A stretch of DNA of 7,587 nt from Collinsella sp. (GTDB lineage Bacteria; Actinomycetota; Coriobacteriia; Coriobacteriales; Coriobacteriaceae), in NCBI GenBank assembly GCA_022713905.1, contig JAIHTM010000119.1, positions 1 through 7,587 on the forward strand, given 5' to 3'. The notes under the pieces are model-generated. The model searched no databases, had not been told where the DNA came from, and saw only the letters and a program-made list of their open reading frames with translations. Within the stretch, counting starts at the first letter, position 1. Each line of letters begins with the position of its first letter. Positions 1 to 6,492 of the stretch are shown piece after piece. The translations under genes were made by a program, and so were the position numbers.

Positions 1-562
1 GGATCTGCCCGTCGGTGGGCTCGGTGTCCAGCACCCATTCGCGCGAGCCGACCCAGCCGGCATTGATGGCCGCCTCGGAGCCGCGCATAAAGTCTTCCTC
101 GTCGACCGAGCAGATGAGCGAAAAGCCGCGGCGTGGCAGCGCGCCATCCGCCGCCACGCGCTCGAGCGTATGGACCAGTGCGGCAATGGCGCAGGCCAGG
201 CCACCCTTCATATCGCAGGCACCGCGGCCATGGAGTTTATCGTCGCGCACAACCGCCCCAAGCGGTGCGATGTCTGCGTCCCAGCCATCGCCCAAGGTGA
301 CGGTATCCATGTGGCAGATATAGACCAGCCGCGGCTCGTCGCTTTGGCCCGGCACGGTGACTTTAAGGTTGCGGCGCCCGGGCAGCACTTCGAGCTCCTC
401 AATCTGCACGGCATCGAGCGCAGAACTATCAAGTTGTGCCAGCTGCTGCTCAATGAGCCTCTTAATGAAGCGCTCAATTTCATCCTCATATGCGCCGGGG
501 TCCGAGCTGTCAATCTTCACAAGGTCCTGCGCAAGCCGCCAGGCAAAGTCCTCATCAACCAT
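1..562 (-). CDS. M20-family zinc metallopeptidase (ArgE/DapE-like), N-terminal part only
   Basis: Reading the minus strand from ATG at 562 gives 187 codons with no stop before the window edge, so roughly the first half of a protein of about 380-460 residues is present. The M20 metal-site motifs are in order: CHMDTV (84-88, zinc ligand His84, then Asp86), GRGACDMKGG (112-121, bridging Asp117), DEED (154-157, catalytic Glu155 and ligand Glu156) and DTEPTD (179-184, ligand Glu181). The final His ligand lies outside the window. M20 enzymes are usually cytosolic two-zinc hydrolases that cleave amide bonds of N-acyl amino acids or small peptides; the substrate cannot be told from this fragment. The start is supported by a GAGG ribosome site 8 bases upstream and a TACAAT box at 597-602. 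No signal peptide is seen. ArgE, DapE and dipeptidase subgroups remain possible. Confidence 0.88.
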   Translation of the reverse strand, partial: MVDEDFAWRLAQDLVKIDSSDPGAYEDEIERFIKRLIEQQLAQLDSSALDAVQIEELEVLPGRRNLKVTVPGQSDEPRLVYICHMDTVTLGDGWDADIAPLGAVVRDDKLHGRGACDMKGGLACAIAALVHTLERVAADGALPRRGFSLICSVDEEDFMRGSEAAINAGWVGSREWVLDTEPTDGQI

Positions 563-596
563 ATGCAACCTCACAATCAGTCTGCTTTCCAAACCA

Positions 597-602
597 ATTG
601 TA
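597..602 (-). promoter_or_regulatory. -10 box of the M20 peptidase promoter
   Basis: On the minus strand this reads TACAAT, five of six matches to the sigma-70 consensus, placing transcription start near 590 and giving a leader of about 28 bases. No good -35 hexamer lies 16-18 bases upstream (GTCGCA or CGTCGC), so the promoter may be weak or activator-dependent. Confidence 0.45.
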
Positions 603-683
603 AGCCTCCCGAGAGATCTGCGACGCGCGCGCAGCAGCATTTACCGTTCGCAGGCCAAGCCAGCGCGTTTGCCGTCCAAGCGG

Positions 684-713
684 GTTTGCAAACGACGCAG
701 TGGGTACGTACCC
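684..713. promoter_or_regulatory. Two perfect palindromes just upstream of the 717 start codon
   Basis: GTTTGCAAAC (684-693) and GGGTACGTACCC (702-713) are both perfect inverted repeats, separated by 8 bases. The second ends 3 bases before the ATG of the 717..1766 gene and occupies the place where a ribosome binding site would normally be. They could be operators for a dimeric DNA-binding protein, or the second could fold in the mRNA and hide the start. Both roles are inference. No clear -10/-35 pair for the plus-strand gene was found. Confidence 0.35.
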
Positions 714-716
714 TTC

Positions 717-1766
717 ATGGACGACATACTGTGCGACATATCTGCCTTTCGGTATCACCGGATACCTCCACAGGTCTTGGCAATAATGCCGGACCTGCCC
801 GATTCTGCGGACGATCCGCGCAGGGAGCACCTATGTGAGCATCCGCTCGTCACGCATTTCCTGGGCACCCCGTTACACGTGTTGGCGCAGGGCAGCTGCG
901 GACGTAAGGGCGATCGCATTGTCAGGCATGTTTGGAACGGGGAGAGGCCGTTTGATTCCATGCGACAGACAGAGTTTGGCCTCGATGTCGCGTCCCCGCT
1001 CTTTACCCTGCTGACCCTGGCTTCCTCGGTCTCAAACGAGCGTTTAATCATGTGCATGTATGAGATGTGCGGCACCTTTGCCGTGTGCAAGATTGCGCCT
1101 CAGGTAAAGTCGGCACTTGTGCAGGCATATGGGGACCGGTGGGGTGACGCACGGTTGGGTTGGGAAAATGTAAAGGATGTCTCGGGGAATCCAACGGACC
1201 TGTGGAAACGACCGCCCTTGATCGAGTTCTCTGAACTTGCAGAGTACGTCGATAAGATCCCGGGGCTCCGCGGTGCTAAATCGTTCACACATGCCGCGAA
1301 ATGCATTACGGGGGTGGCGGCATCGCCGCTTGAGGTCCAGGCTTCGATGCTGTTTGGCCTTACGAGGTTGCGCGGCGGCGAAGGGCTGCGCCTTACCAAT
1401 AACGTTGAGATTCGTATGACGCGCAGCGCCCGCCTGATTTCGGGGCTTGATAGGCGCTATGCCGATATCCTGCTGGCAAATAAGGACGGCAGTCGAGAGT
1501 GTCTGGTTGAATGCCAAGGTAAAGCCATTCACGGATCCATTGAATCCAAGATCTCGGACTCCGATCGAACGACGGCCTTGCAAGCCATGGGATATCCCGT
1601 CGTTCTGATGACCTATGGTCAGCTGGCCGACTTCGATGCCTTCCGCGTGGTGATGGAGCTCATCATGGCCTATCTCGATGTGCCGCTGAAAGACAAGACG
1701 CCGCGACAGCAGGAGCTCGAACGGCGGCTTCGTGAGGAGATTTTTATCGATTGGGCAGGAATGTAG
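717..1766 (+). CDS. Solitary DUF559/AbiEi-like PD-(D/E)XK protein, function unknown
   Basis: This encodes 349 residues. I do not recognise a named gene. The C-terminal region (about 205-325) resembles the Vsr/DUF559 nuclease-like fold also found in AbiEi-type proteins: an ASPLEVQASML helix and GGEGL turn, then YADILL with Asp250, VECQGK with Glu265/Gln267/Lys269, His272, and a Asp-rich SDSDR followed by YPVVLMTYGQL. The spacing D-14-ExQxK fits a PD-(D/E)XK core. The N-terminal section has ISAFRYHRIPP (8-18) and a middle SPLFTLLTLAS...MYEMCGTFAV stretch that I associate with coriobacterial paralogues; that is from memory. ATG 717 is chosen because this N-terminal motif begins there; longer frames run into the antisense of the M20 gene. 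No Shine-Dalgarno is visible. There is no adjacent AbiEii-type nucleotidyltransferase toxin, so a toxin-antitoxin role is not supported. It ends in a Lys/Arg/Glu-rich helix. Confidence 0.75.
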   Translation: MDDILCDISAFRYHRIPPQVLAIMPDLPDSADDPRREHLCEHPLVTHFLGTPLHVLAQGSCGRKGDRIVRHVWNGERPFDSMRQTEFGLDVASPLFTLLTLASSVSNERLIMCMYEMCGTFAVCKIAPQVKSALVQAYGDRWGDARLGWENVKDVSGNPTDLWKRPPLIEFSELAEYVDKIPGLRGAKSFTHAAKCITGVAASPLEVQASMLFGLTRLRGGEGLRLTNNVEIRMTRSARLISGLDRRYADILLANKDGSRECLVECQGKAIHGSIESKISDSDRTTALQAMGYPVVLMTYGQLADFDAFRVVMELIMAYLDVPLKDKTPRQQELERRLREEIFIDWAGM

Positions 1767-1847
1767 CCGCGAGGGTGGAAAACGGTCGCGCGGACTAGAG
1801 TTTTGGTCACAAAAAGACTTATATTTCGCCTTGGAGGGGCCTTAAAA

Positions 1848-1967
1848 ATGCTATCTAGAATAAGTTGTTTCGGAAAATGGACAGTCAACTTACATTCGGC
1901 ACATAGAGATCGATTTTTACCTACTAAAGTCCCTGATAAAGCTGTTTATCAAAGCGGGTGTGCTTAG
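1848..1967 (+). CDS. Possible 39-residue small ORF (very tentative)
   Basis: An ATG at 1848 opens a 39-codon frame ending in TAG at 1965-1967. It is preceded by GGAGGGG at 1833-1839 (8-base spacer), and a TATATT box lies at 1820-1825, though no -35 sits at the right distance. The peptide has two Cys near the ends and several Arg, His and Lys residues, with no membrane segment or known motif. Ribosome-site quality is the only real support; chance is a fair alternative. Confidence 0.18.
   Translation: MLSRISCFGKWTVNLHSAHRDRFLPTKVPDKAVYQSGCA
1934..1951. repeat. Short AT-rich inverted repeat
   Basis: TGATAAA (1934-1940) and TTTATCA (1945-1951) are perfect complements around a GCTG centre. It has operator-like dimensions but sits between two gene ends, and no T tract follows on either strand. 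Role unknown. Confidence 0.35.
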
Positions 1968-2043
1968 CGACTTGAGCCTCACTATCGATTATCTGAAAAA
2001 ACTTGTTCTGGGTATCATTTTAAAGTCGTCCGGAGCAACAAAA

Positions 2044-2074
2044 TCGGCCCCCGTTTCGTGAAAACGGGGGCCGA
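2044..2074 (-). terminator. Intrinsic terminator of the serC-serA operon
   Basis: A 13-base-pair stem (2062-2074 with 2044-2056) with a five-base loop contains a run of five G-C pairs. Read on the minus strand it is followed by TTTTGTTGC, a short U tract. It lies 39 bases after the serA stop. On the plus strand no T run follows, so it mainly serves serA. Confidence 0.85.
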
Positions 2075-2113
2075 ATGGGCTTCATGGCCTGCCTGGCAGG
2101 CTTGGCACCGGCG

Positions 2114-3277
2114 CTATTTGATCACACGCACGCGATACATCGACGGAATCTGCTTGAGAGCCTCGATGGTGCTGCTGTCCAGGTGTTCGTCGGTGTCGAA
2201 CATAGTGTAGGCGTTCTCGCCAGCGGACTCGTTGGTCATGCGCTGCACGTTGGCGTTGTCCTTGGCGAGAATGGCCGTGATCTGGCCGATCATGTTGGGC
2301 ACGTTGGCATGCAGGCAGGCAATGCGGCTTGCGGCGCGCGCCTTGCCCATGCTGCAGGCGGGGTAGTTGACGCTGTGCGCGATGTTACCGTTTTCCAGGT
2401 AATCCTTGAGCTCGCTGATGGCCATGTCGGCGCAGTTCGCCTCGGCCTCGCCGGTGCCGGCGCCCGAGTGCGTGGTGATAAACGTGTTGGGCATCTTAAC
2501 GGTTTTGGGCGTGGCGAAGTCGCAGCTAAACCAGCTGAGCTTGCCCTCGCGCAGGGCGGCGTCAACGGCGTCCTCGTCAATGATGGTCTCGCGTGCGTAG
2601 TTGATGAGCACAGCGTCGGGTGCCAGCAGGTTAATCTGCTCGGTGCTGATCATGCCGATGGTGTCTGCCTTGCTGGGCACGTGCACGGTGAGGTAGTCGC
2701 AGCCGCGGCAGAGGTCCTCGAGCGTGCCCACGCGCTGCACCTCGCGGCTCAGCACCCACGCGTGCTCGACGGAAATGAACGGATCGTAGCCGTAGACGTC
2801 CATGCCCAGATCGACGCAGGCGTTGGCGACCTTGGAGCCCACGTTGCCCAGGCCGATGACGCCGATGCGCTTGCCCTTGAGCTCGCGACCCACAAAGGCC
2901 TTCTTGGCCTTCTCGGCATCGACCTGAATTTCGGGGTCGTCGGCGTTGTCGCGCACCCAGTTCATCGACTGCACTACGCCGCGGCTCGAAAGCACCAGCA
3001 TGCCCAGGACGAGCTCCTTGACGGCGTTGCTGTTGGCACCGGGGGAGTTAAAGACGACGACGCCCTTCTTGGCGTATTCCTCGACGGGAATGTTGTTGAC
3101 GCCGGCGCCGCAGCGGGCGATGGCGCGGATGCCCTCGGGCAGCTCGTAGCCGTGCAGGTCGGTCGAGCGCATCAGGATGGCGTCGGCCTCCTCGGCGGTG
3201 CTCACGAACTCGTAGCCCTCGCCAAACTCGACTTTGCCGTCTTTGGTGATGTCGTCGATGGTCTTAATCTTGCGCAT
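2114..3277 (-). CDS. serA: D-3-phosphoglycerate dehydrogenase
   Basis: This 387-residue protein oxidises 3-phosphoglycerate to 3-phosphohydroxypyruvate with NAD, the first step of serine synthesis in the cytosol. Visible: substrate-side ARCGAGVNNIP (54-64), Rossmann motif GLGNVG (142-147) with Asp165 at the end of the second strand, NYAR with Arg229, His270 in the TTHSGAGT motif, and a C-terminal ACT-type domain (about 316-387). The length matches the short SerA form that has an ACT domain but no extra intervening domain. Two positions are odd: Arg229 is followed by Glu rather than the usual Gly, and the segment that normally carries the catalytic Glu (TEP or PTE) reads DFATPK. AAGGAG at 3285-3290, seven bases before ATG, fixes the start. 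It is the second gene of the serC operon, and a terminator follows. Confidence 0.93.
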   Translation of the reverse strand: MRKIKTIDDITKDGKVEFGEGYEFVSTAEEADAILMRSTDLHGYELPEGIRAIARCGAGVNNIPVEEYAKKGVVVFNSPGANSNAVKELVLGMLVLSSRGVVQSMNWVRDNADDPEIQVDAEKAKKAFVGRELKGKRIGVIGLGNVGSKVANACVDLGMDVYGYDPFISVEHAWVLSREVQRVGTLEDLCRGCDYLTVHVPSKADTIGMISTEQINLLAPDAVLINYARETIIDEDAVDAALREGKLSWFSCDFATPKTVKMPNTFITTHSGAGTGEAEANCADMAISELKDYLENGNIAHSVNYPACSMGKARAASRIACLHANVPNMIGQITAILAKDNANVQRMTNESAGENAYTMFDTDEHLDSSTIEALKQIPSMYRVRVIK

Positions 3278-3333
3278 GGAAAAACTCCTTAGCAGGTTTT
3301 GATGTAAACAGGGTGGTTTGAGGTGGCTGGTCG

Positions 3334-3350
3334 GCCCGCGTGTTGCGGGC
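3334..3350 (-). other. Small GC hairpin between serC and serA
   Basis: GCCCGC (3334-3339) and GCGGGC (3345-3350) pair around a five-base loop and reach the last base of the serC stop codon. No U tract follows on the minus strand, so it is not an ordinary terminator. It may stabilise or help process the serC-serA transcript, or be chance. The serC-serA gap is 72 bases. Confidence 0.3.
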
Positions 3351-4474
3351 TAGTTAGATCGCGGATTCAAACTCTGCTGCGCTTCGAAGTCCTTCATGTA
3401 CGTGGCCAGCGCCTGCACGTCCTCCATGGTGACGGCGTTGTATACGCTGGCGCGCATGCCGCCGACGAGGCGATGGCCCTTGACGTTTTGGATCTGGTGC
3501 TCGACCGCGCCCGCGATAAAGGCGGCGTCGAGCTCGGCGTCGCCGGTGCGGAACGTGACGTTGGCGATGGAGCGGCTGTTTGCCTGCGTGGTGCCGTGGA
3601 ACAGCTCGCTGTTCTCGAGCAGGTCGTAGAGCAGGTTGGCCTTGGCCCAGTTGCGCTCGGCCATGGCGGCAAGCCCGCCGGTCTGCTCAACCCAACGGAA
3701 CACCTTGCCGCACACGTAGATGCCAAAGGTGTTGGGCGTGTTGAGCATGGAACCCTTGGCGGCCTGGGTCTTAAGATCCATGTACTGCGGCGTCTGCGCA
3801 AAGGCGGGGCCGTCGGCGATAAGGTCGTCGCGCACGATGACCACGGTGACGCCCGCGGCGCCGGCGTTTTTCTGAGCGCCGGCATAGATGAGCCCGTAGC
3901 GCTCAACGTCGAGCGGCTGCGACAGGAAGCAGCTCGAGACATCGGCGACCAGCGGCACGTCGCCGCAATCGGGCAGCTCGTGGAACATGGTGCCAAAGAT
4001 GGTGTTGTTCTGGCAGATGTAGACGTAGTCGAGCCCGTCGCCGGCGGCTTCGGCGGCAATGCGCGCGTTGACGTCGGCTATGGTGGGAATGCGGTCGAAG
4101 TTGGTGTCCTCGGAGCTTGCGAGCAACACAGTCTCGCCGTACTTGGCGGCCTCCTTGTATGCCTTGTTGGCAAAGTTGCCGGTCACGACGTAGCCGGCGC
4201 GGCCGCGGCGCATGAGGTTCATCGGGATGCCCGCAAACTGCAGCGTGGCGCCGCCCTGCAAAAACAGGACGCGGTAGTTATCGGGGATGCTCAGCAGGCG
4301 ACGCAGAGTTGCCTCGGCGTCGTCGATGATCTGTTGGTACATACTAGATCGATGACTCATCTCGAGCACGGACATGCCGCAACCGCGGTAGTCCATCATC
4401 TCGTCGGCGATCTCGGCGAGCACGCTGGTGGGCAGTGCGGCCGGGCCTGCTGAGAAGTTGTGCACACGTGCCAT
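3350..4474 (-). CDS. serC: Phosphoserine aminotransferase
   Basis: This 374-residue class-V PLP aminotransferase converts 3-phosphohydroxypyruvate and glutamate to O-phosphoserine, the second step of serine synthesis. Evidence: the SerC N-terminus NFSAGPAALP (6-15), MSHRS (39-43, substrate Arg42), FLQGGATLQF (71-80), CQNNTIFGT (154-162), Asp178 in VADVSS to bind the pyridine nitrogen, Lys202 in YAGAQKNAG as the Schiff-base lysine, TPNTFGIY (246-253) and GGMRASVYNA (338-347) with Arg341. The position that usually holds a Trp stacking on PLP is Phe101 (GNFA). The ATG at 4474 is preceded by a GAGGGGG ribosome site. It is the first gene of the operon, 72 bases ahead of serA. The Asn-Asn-Thr form at 156-158 is, as I recall, common in Gram-positive SerC. 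Confidence 0.95.
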   Translation of the reverse strand: MARVHNFSAGPAALPTSVLAEIADEMMDYRGCGMSVLEMSHRSSMYQQIIDDAEATLRRLLSIPDNYRVLFLQGGATLQFAGIPMNLMRRGRAGYVVTGNFANKAYKEAAKYGETVLLASSEDTNFDRIPTIADVNARIAAEAAGDGLDYVYICQNNTIFGTMFHELPDCGDVPLVADVSSCFLSQPLDVERYGLIYAGAQKNAGAAGVTVVIVRDDLIADGPAFAQTPQYMDLKTQAAKGSMLNTPNTFGIYVCGKVFRWVEQTGGLAAMAERNWAKANLLYDLLENSELFHGTTQANSRSIANVTFRTGDAELDAAFIAGAVEHQIQNVKGHRLVGGMRASVYNAVTMEDVQALATYMKDFEAQQSLNPRSN

Positions 4475-4513
4475 CTTCTAGGTCCCCCTCGTAGTCGTTT
4501 GAACGTTCGGGAT

Positions 4514-4522
4514 ACTTTAGCA
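4514..4522 (-). promoter_or_regulatory. Extended -10 promoter of serC-serA
   Basis: On the minus strand TGC-TAAAGT reads as an extended -10 element (TGn plus a hexamer with four of six matches). Transcription would start near 4507, giving a leader of about 33 bases, too short for a T-box or other riboswitch. The -35 position reads TCGCGC, far from consensus. Confidence 0.5.
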
Positions 4523-4541
4523 CAGTGGAGCGCCGGGCGCG

Positions 4542-4554
4542 ACCGTATCACGGT
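4542..4554. promoter_or_regulatory. Palindrome at about -41 of the serC promoter
   Basis: ACCGT (4542-4546) and ACGGT (4550-4554) are inverted around ATC. Its centre lies about 41 bases upstream of the predicted start, the spot often used by activators that contact RNA polymerase next to a weak -35. The regulator is not known, and the site is short. Confidence 0.3.
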
Positions 4555-4609
4555 AAAACTCGAGTGCGCCGCTATGATTTACAGGATGGTTACATGGGGG
4601 AGGGGTGCT

Positions 4610-4687
4610 TTACTCCTCGGGCAAATCCAAATCTGCGAGCGAAGGCATGAGGTTCTCTAGGCGTTTGATTTCTTCGTCCCAAATTAG
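4610..4687 (-). pseudogene. Possible remnant of a gene 3' end
   Basis: In the antiporter's downstream region, a minus-strand frame opens after TAG at 4688-4690 and runs to TAA at 4610-4612. Its 25 codons include WDEEIKRLENLMPSLADL and an acidic tail, which reads like the C-terminus of a real protein. It has no start codon at its head and is out of frame with the antiporter. Part of it overlaps the 4675..4697 repeat. The protein family is not recognised, and coincidence is possible. Confidence 0.2.
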
Positions 4688-4697
4688 CTACCACCTG
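4675..4697 (-). repeat. Copy 1 of a 23-base repeat after the antiporter stop
   Basis: The minus strand here matches the plus strand at 7403..7425 in 22 of 23 positions (one mismatch, G for A, near its 5' end). It begins four bases after the antiporter stop codon. Relative to the gene, the orientation is the same as the copy after the phosphatase. Homology ends sharply on both sides. Confidence 0.8.
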
Positions 4698-4701
4698 GCC
4701 G

Positions 4702-6303
4702 CTACGATGCCAGCGTGGCGATGACGGCTTCGTCGCCGGCGTATATGAGGGTGTTGCCGTCGGGGATGATGGTTTGGCCGTCGCGTTTGAGCATCACCAC
4801 AATAAACGGATGCTTGCCTTGCGGCACATCGCGCAGGCGTTGGCCGGCCAGGCGACCGTGGGGCGTCACGGTGACCTCGCGCAGCGTAACCTCGGCACGC
4901 TCTTCAAACGTCGGCGCGGCCATCACCAACAGGTCGCCTTCCTCGATGACGGTATCGCCGTTGGGCAGTACCGGGTGCGCCCCGTCGCGCAGCACCAAGA
5001 CCACGAGCATGTCCGTCGCGCTGCCAATATCGGCGAGCGAGCGCCCGGCAAACGGATGGCCAGCGCCCACCTTGAGCTTTACAAACGACATGCCGTCCTC
5101 GTCGTGGTAGTCGTTAAAGGTGCGGCGCACGTCGCCGGCCGCATCGATCATATCGAGTTTCTTCGCCACCGCCGGCAGTAGCGAACCCTGCACCACAATG
5201 CTCGATACGGCAATCACAAACACCAGGTCAAATAGGTCGTGTCCGCCGGGAACGCCGGCCACCACAGCAAAGAGGCTAAAGACGACCGAAGCCGCGCCGC
5301 GCAAGCCCGCCCAGCTTACGAGCACAACCTGGCGAGGGCTCGTCTTAATGGGCGCCAGCAGCAGACCGACGGCGATGGGGCGGCTCGCAAAGAGCATAAA
5401 CGCCATGAGCGCCAGGCCGGGTAGCAGCATTTGCGGCAGGCGCGCGGGCGTGACGAGCAGGCCGAGCAAGAAGAAGATCGTCATCTCGGCCATCTCGGTA
5501 AGGGTGTCAAAGAAGTGCGCCATCTCGACCTTGCCGGTGATGTCGCTCGCGCCCAGCACAATGCCTGCCAGGTATACGGCCAAAAAGCCGTTGCCGCCCA
5601 GGTAGCTCGGCAGTGCGTAGGCGACGATCGCCACGGCGAACAAAAAGATAGTCTGCGCGCCCTCGGCCGTTGCGTGTGCGCGCTCAATCAGGCGGCTGGA
5701 TATCCAGCCGATGGCAAGGCCCAGCCCCACGCCCAGGATGATCTGCTTGGCCAGCAGCACGGGAATGTCGATGTTGCCACCCGCCGCGAGGGTGGCGAGT
5801 ACCGCGGTGAGCATGTAGGCGACGGGGTCGTTGGAGCCCGATTCGACCTCGAGCAGCGAGTCGGTGCCGCCCTTTAGCGACAGGTTGTGCTCGCGCAGCA
5901 CGCTAAAGACGCTCGCCGCGTCGGTCGACGCCACGACCGAGCCCAGCAGCAGGCCGCCGATCCAGTCGAAGCCCAGTGCGAAGTGTGCGAACACGCCAGT
6001 GATGCCGGCGGTGGCGATAACGCCGAGCGTGCTCAGCAGCACAGCGGGCGCGGCGACGGGTTTGGCACGGTCGATGTTGGTGTTAAAGCCGCCGTAGAAC
6101 ATGATGAACAGCAGCGCCGTGCTGCAGACGGTTTCGGTGAGCGCGTAGTCGCTAAAGTCGATGTGCGCCGGACCGTTGACGCCGAGCAGCATGCCGAGCG
6201 CAATAAAGATGAGGAGGGTGGGGAAGGGGAGTTTTTTGCCGACGGGTTTGATGGTCAGGCACAAAATGATGACGAGGCCGATAAAGAGAAGTATCTGGTT
6301 CAT
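4702..6303 (-). CDS. CPA1-type K+(Na+)/H+ antiporter with two RCK_C domains
   Basis: A 533-residue membrane protein related to the CvrA/NhaP2 group, which exports K+ or Na+ in exchange for protons across the cytoplasmic membrane. The first 380 or so residues form about 12-13 hydrophobic segments. VVASTDAASVFSVL (123-136) and ESGSNDPVAYML (154-165) hold the CPA1 Asn158-Asp159 ion site, and SWAGLRGA (330-337) holds the conserved Arg335. After a charged linker come two RCK_C (TrkA_C) regulatory domains: about 404-465 (LPNGDTVIEEGDLLVM) and about 474-532 (IPDGNTLIYAGDEAVIA). An RCK_N nucleotide domain is absent. RCK_C domains often bind a small regulatory ligand; which one is not visible. AGGAG at 6316-6320 lies 12 bases from the ATG, a little long. 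Related CvrA proteins are slightly longer. Ion preference is not determined. Confidence 0.92.
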   Translation of the reverse strand: MNQILLFIGLVIILCLTIKPVGKKLPFPTLLIFIALGMLLGVNGPAHIDFSDYALTETVCSTALLFIMFYGGFNTNIDRAKPVAAPAVLLSTLGVIATAGITGVFAHFALGFDWIGGLLLGSVVASTDAASVFSVLREHNLSLKGGTDSLLEVESGSNDPVAYMLTAVLATLAAGGNIDIPVLLAKQIILGVGLGLAIGWISSRLIERAHATAEGAQTIFLFAVAIVAYALPSYLGGNGFLAVYLAGIVLGASDITGKVEMAHFFDTLTEMAEMTIFFLLGLLVTPARLPQMLLPGLALMAFMLFASRPIAVGLLLAPIKTSPRQVVLVSWAGLRGAASVVFSLFAVVAGVPGGHDLFDLVFVIAVSSIVVQGSLLPAVAKKLDMIDAAGDVRRTFNDYHDEDGMSFVKLKVGAGHPFAGRSLADIGSATDMLVVLVLRDGAHPVLPNGDTVIEEGDLLVMAAPTFEERAEVTLREVTVTPHGRLAGQRLRDVPQGKHPFIVVMLKRDGQTIIPDGNTLIYAGDEAVIATLAS

Positions 6304-6417
6304 GGATAGTGTCCGCTCCTGGGTGGTTGGCGTGGCACGGTCAGTTGTCTGCGGTTATTTGTACCCAAAGGTGGTGGGTTTATGGGGGCGGATTACGGGC
6401 GTGCGCGATATCGTCAT

Positions 6418-6432
6418 AGACGGCTGCCGTCT
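6418..6432. promoter_or_regulatory. Inverted repeat in the antiporter-phosphatase divergent region
   Basis: AGACGG and CCGTCT flank a CTG centre. It lies about 20 bases upstream of the phosphatase -35 element and in the shared 253-base region between divergent genes. It could be a protein site or a short hairpin; only TT follows, so a terminator is unlikely. Confidence 0.25.
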
Positions 6433-6452
6433 TTGCCTCTGCTCGGAAACCC

Positions 6453-6481
6453 TTTCCAGCTTTATTGCAACGGAGTACAAT
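6453..6481 (+). promoter_or_regulatory. Promoter of the metallophosphatase gene
   Basis: TTTCCA (6453-6458) and TACAAT (6476-6481) are separated by 17 bases, the ideal sigma-70 spacing, with four and five of six consensus matches. Transcription would start near 6488, leaving a leader of about 69 bases that carries the AAGTT/AACTT repeat. Confidence 0.6.
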
Positions 6482-6492
6482 GGGTAACGTTT

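Larger units (their letters stand above)
1767..2043. other. AT-rich intergenic stretch between converging genes
   Basis: These 277 bases separate the 3' ends of the 717..1766 gene and the serC-serA operon. By hand count GC is about 40% over 1861-2040, well below the flanking genes. A weak hairpin (CCGCG 1767-1771 with CGCGG 1789-1793, then a short T run) could end transcription of the plus-strand gene. No tRNA or recognisable protein domain was seen. A frame from about 1864 to the TGA at 2058-2060 is open but has no ATG, and its Leu/Ile/Lys-rich translation may only reflect base composition. Confidence 0.5.

Noticed and set aside
717..1766. AbiE toxin-antitoxin or another defence operon
   Set aside because: There is no nucleotidyltransferase toxin or other defence gene on either side; neighbours are an M20 peptidase and serine biosynthesis.
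2075..3292. A 405-codon open frame on the plus strand opposite serA, rich in Val, Gly, Ala and His
   Set aside because: It is the antisense of a strongly conserved gene; long antisense frames are common in GC-rich DNA, and it overlaps the operon terminator and has no ribosome site.
3334..3350. Terminator between serC and serA
   Set aside because: The stem is only six base pairs and no U tract follows on the minus strand; the strong terminator lies after serA.
3323..4453. A 376-codon open frame on the plus strand opposite serC
   Set aside because: Same reason: composition-driven antisense frame lying over the clear SerC coding sequence.
4501..4508. GAACGTTC near the serC transcription start, considered as a LexA/SOS box
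   Set aside because: The Gram-positive SOS box needs four bases between GAAC and GTTC; here they are directly joined.
4475..4560. T-box or serine-related riboswitch upstream of serC
   Set aside because: The predicted leader is only about 33 bases, with no structured region or terminator-antiterminator pair.
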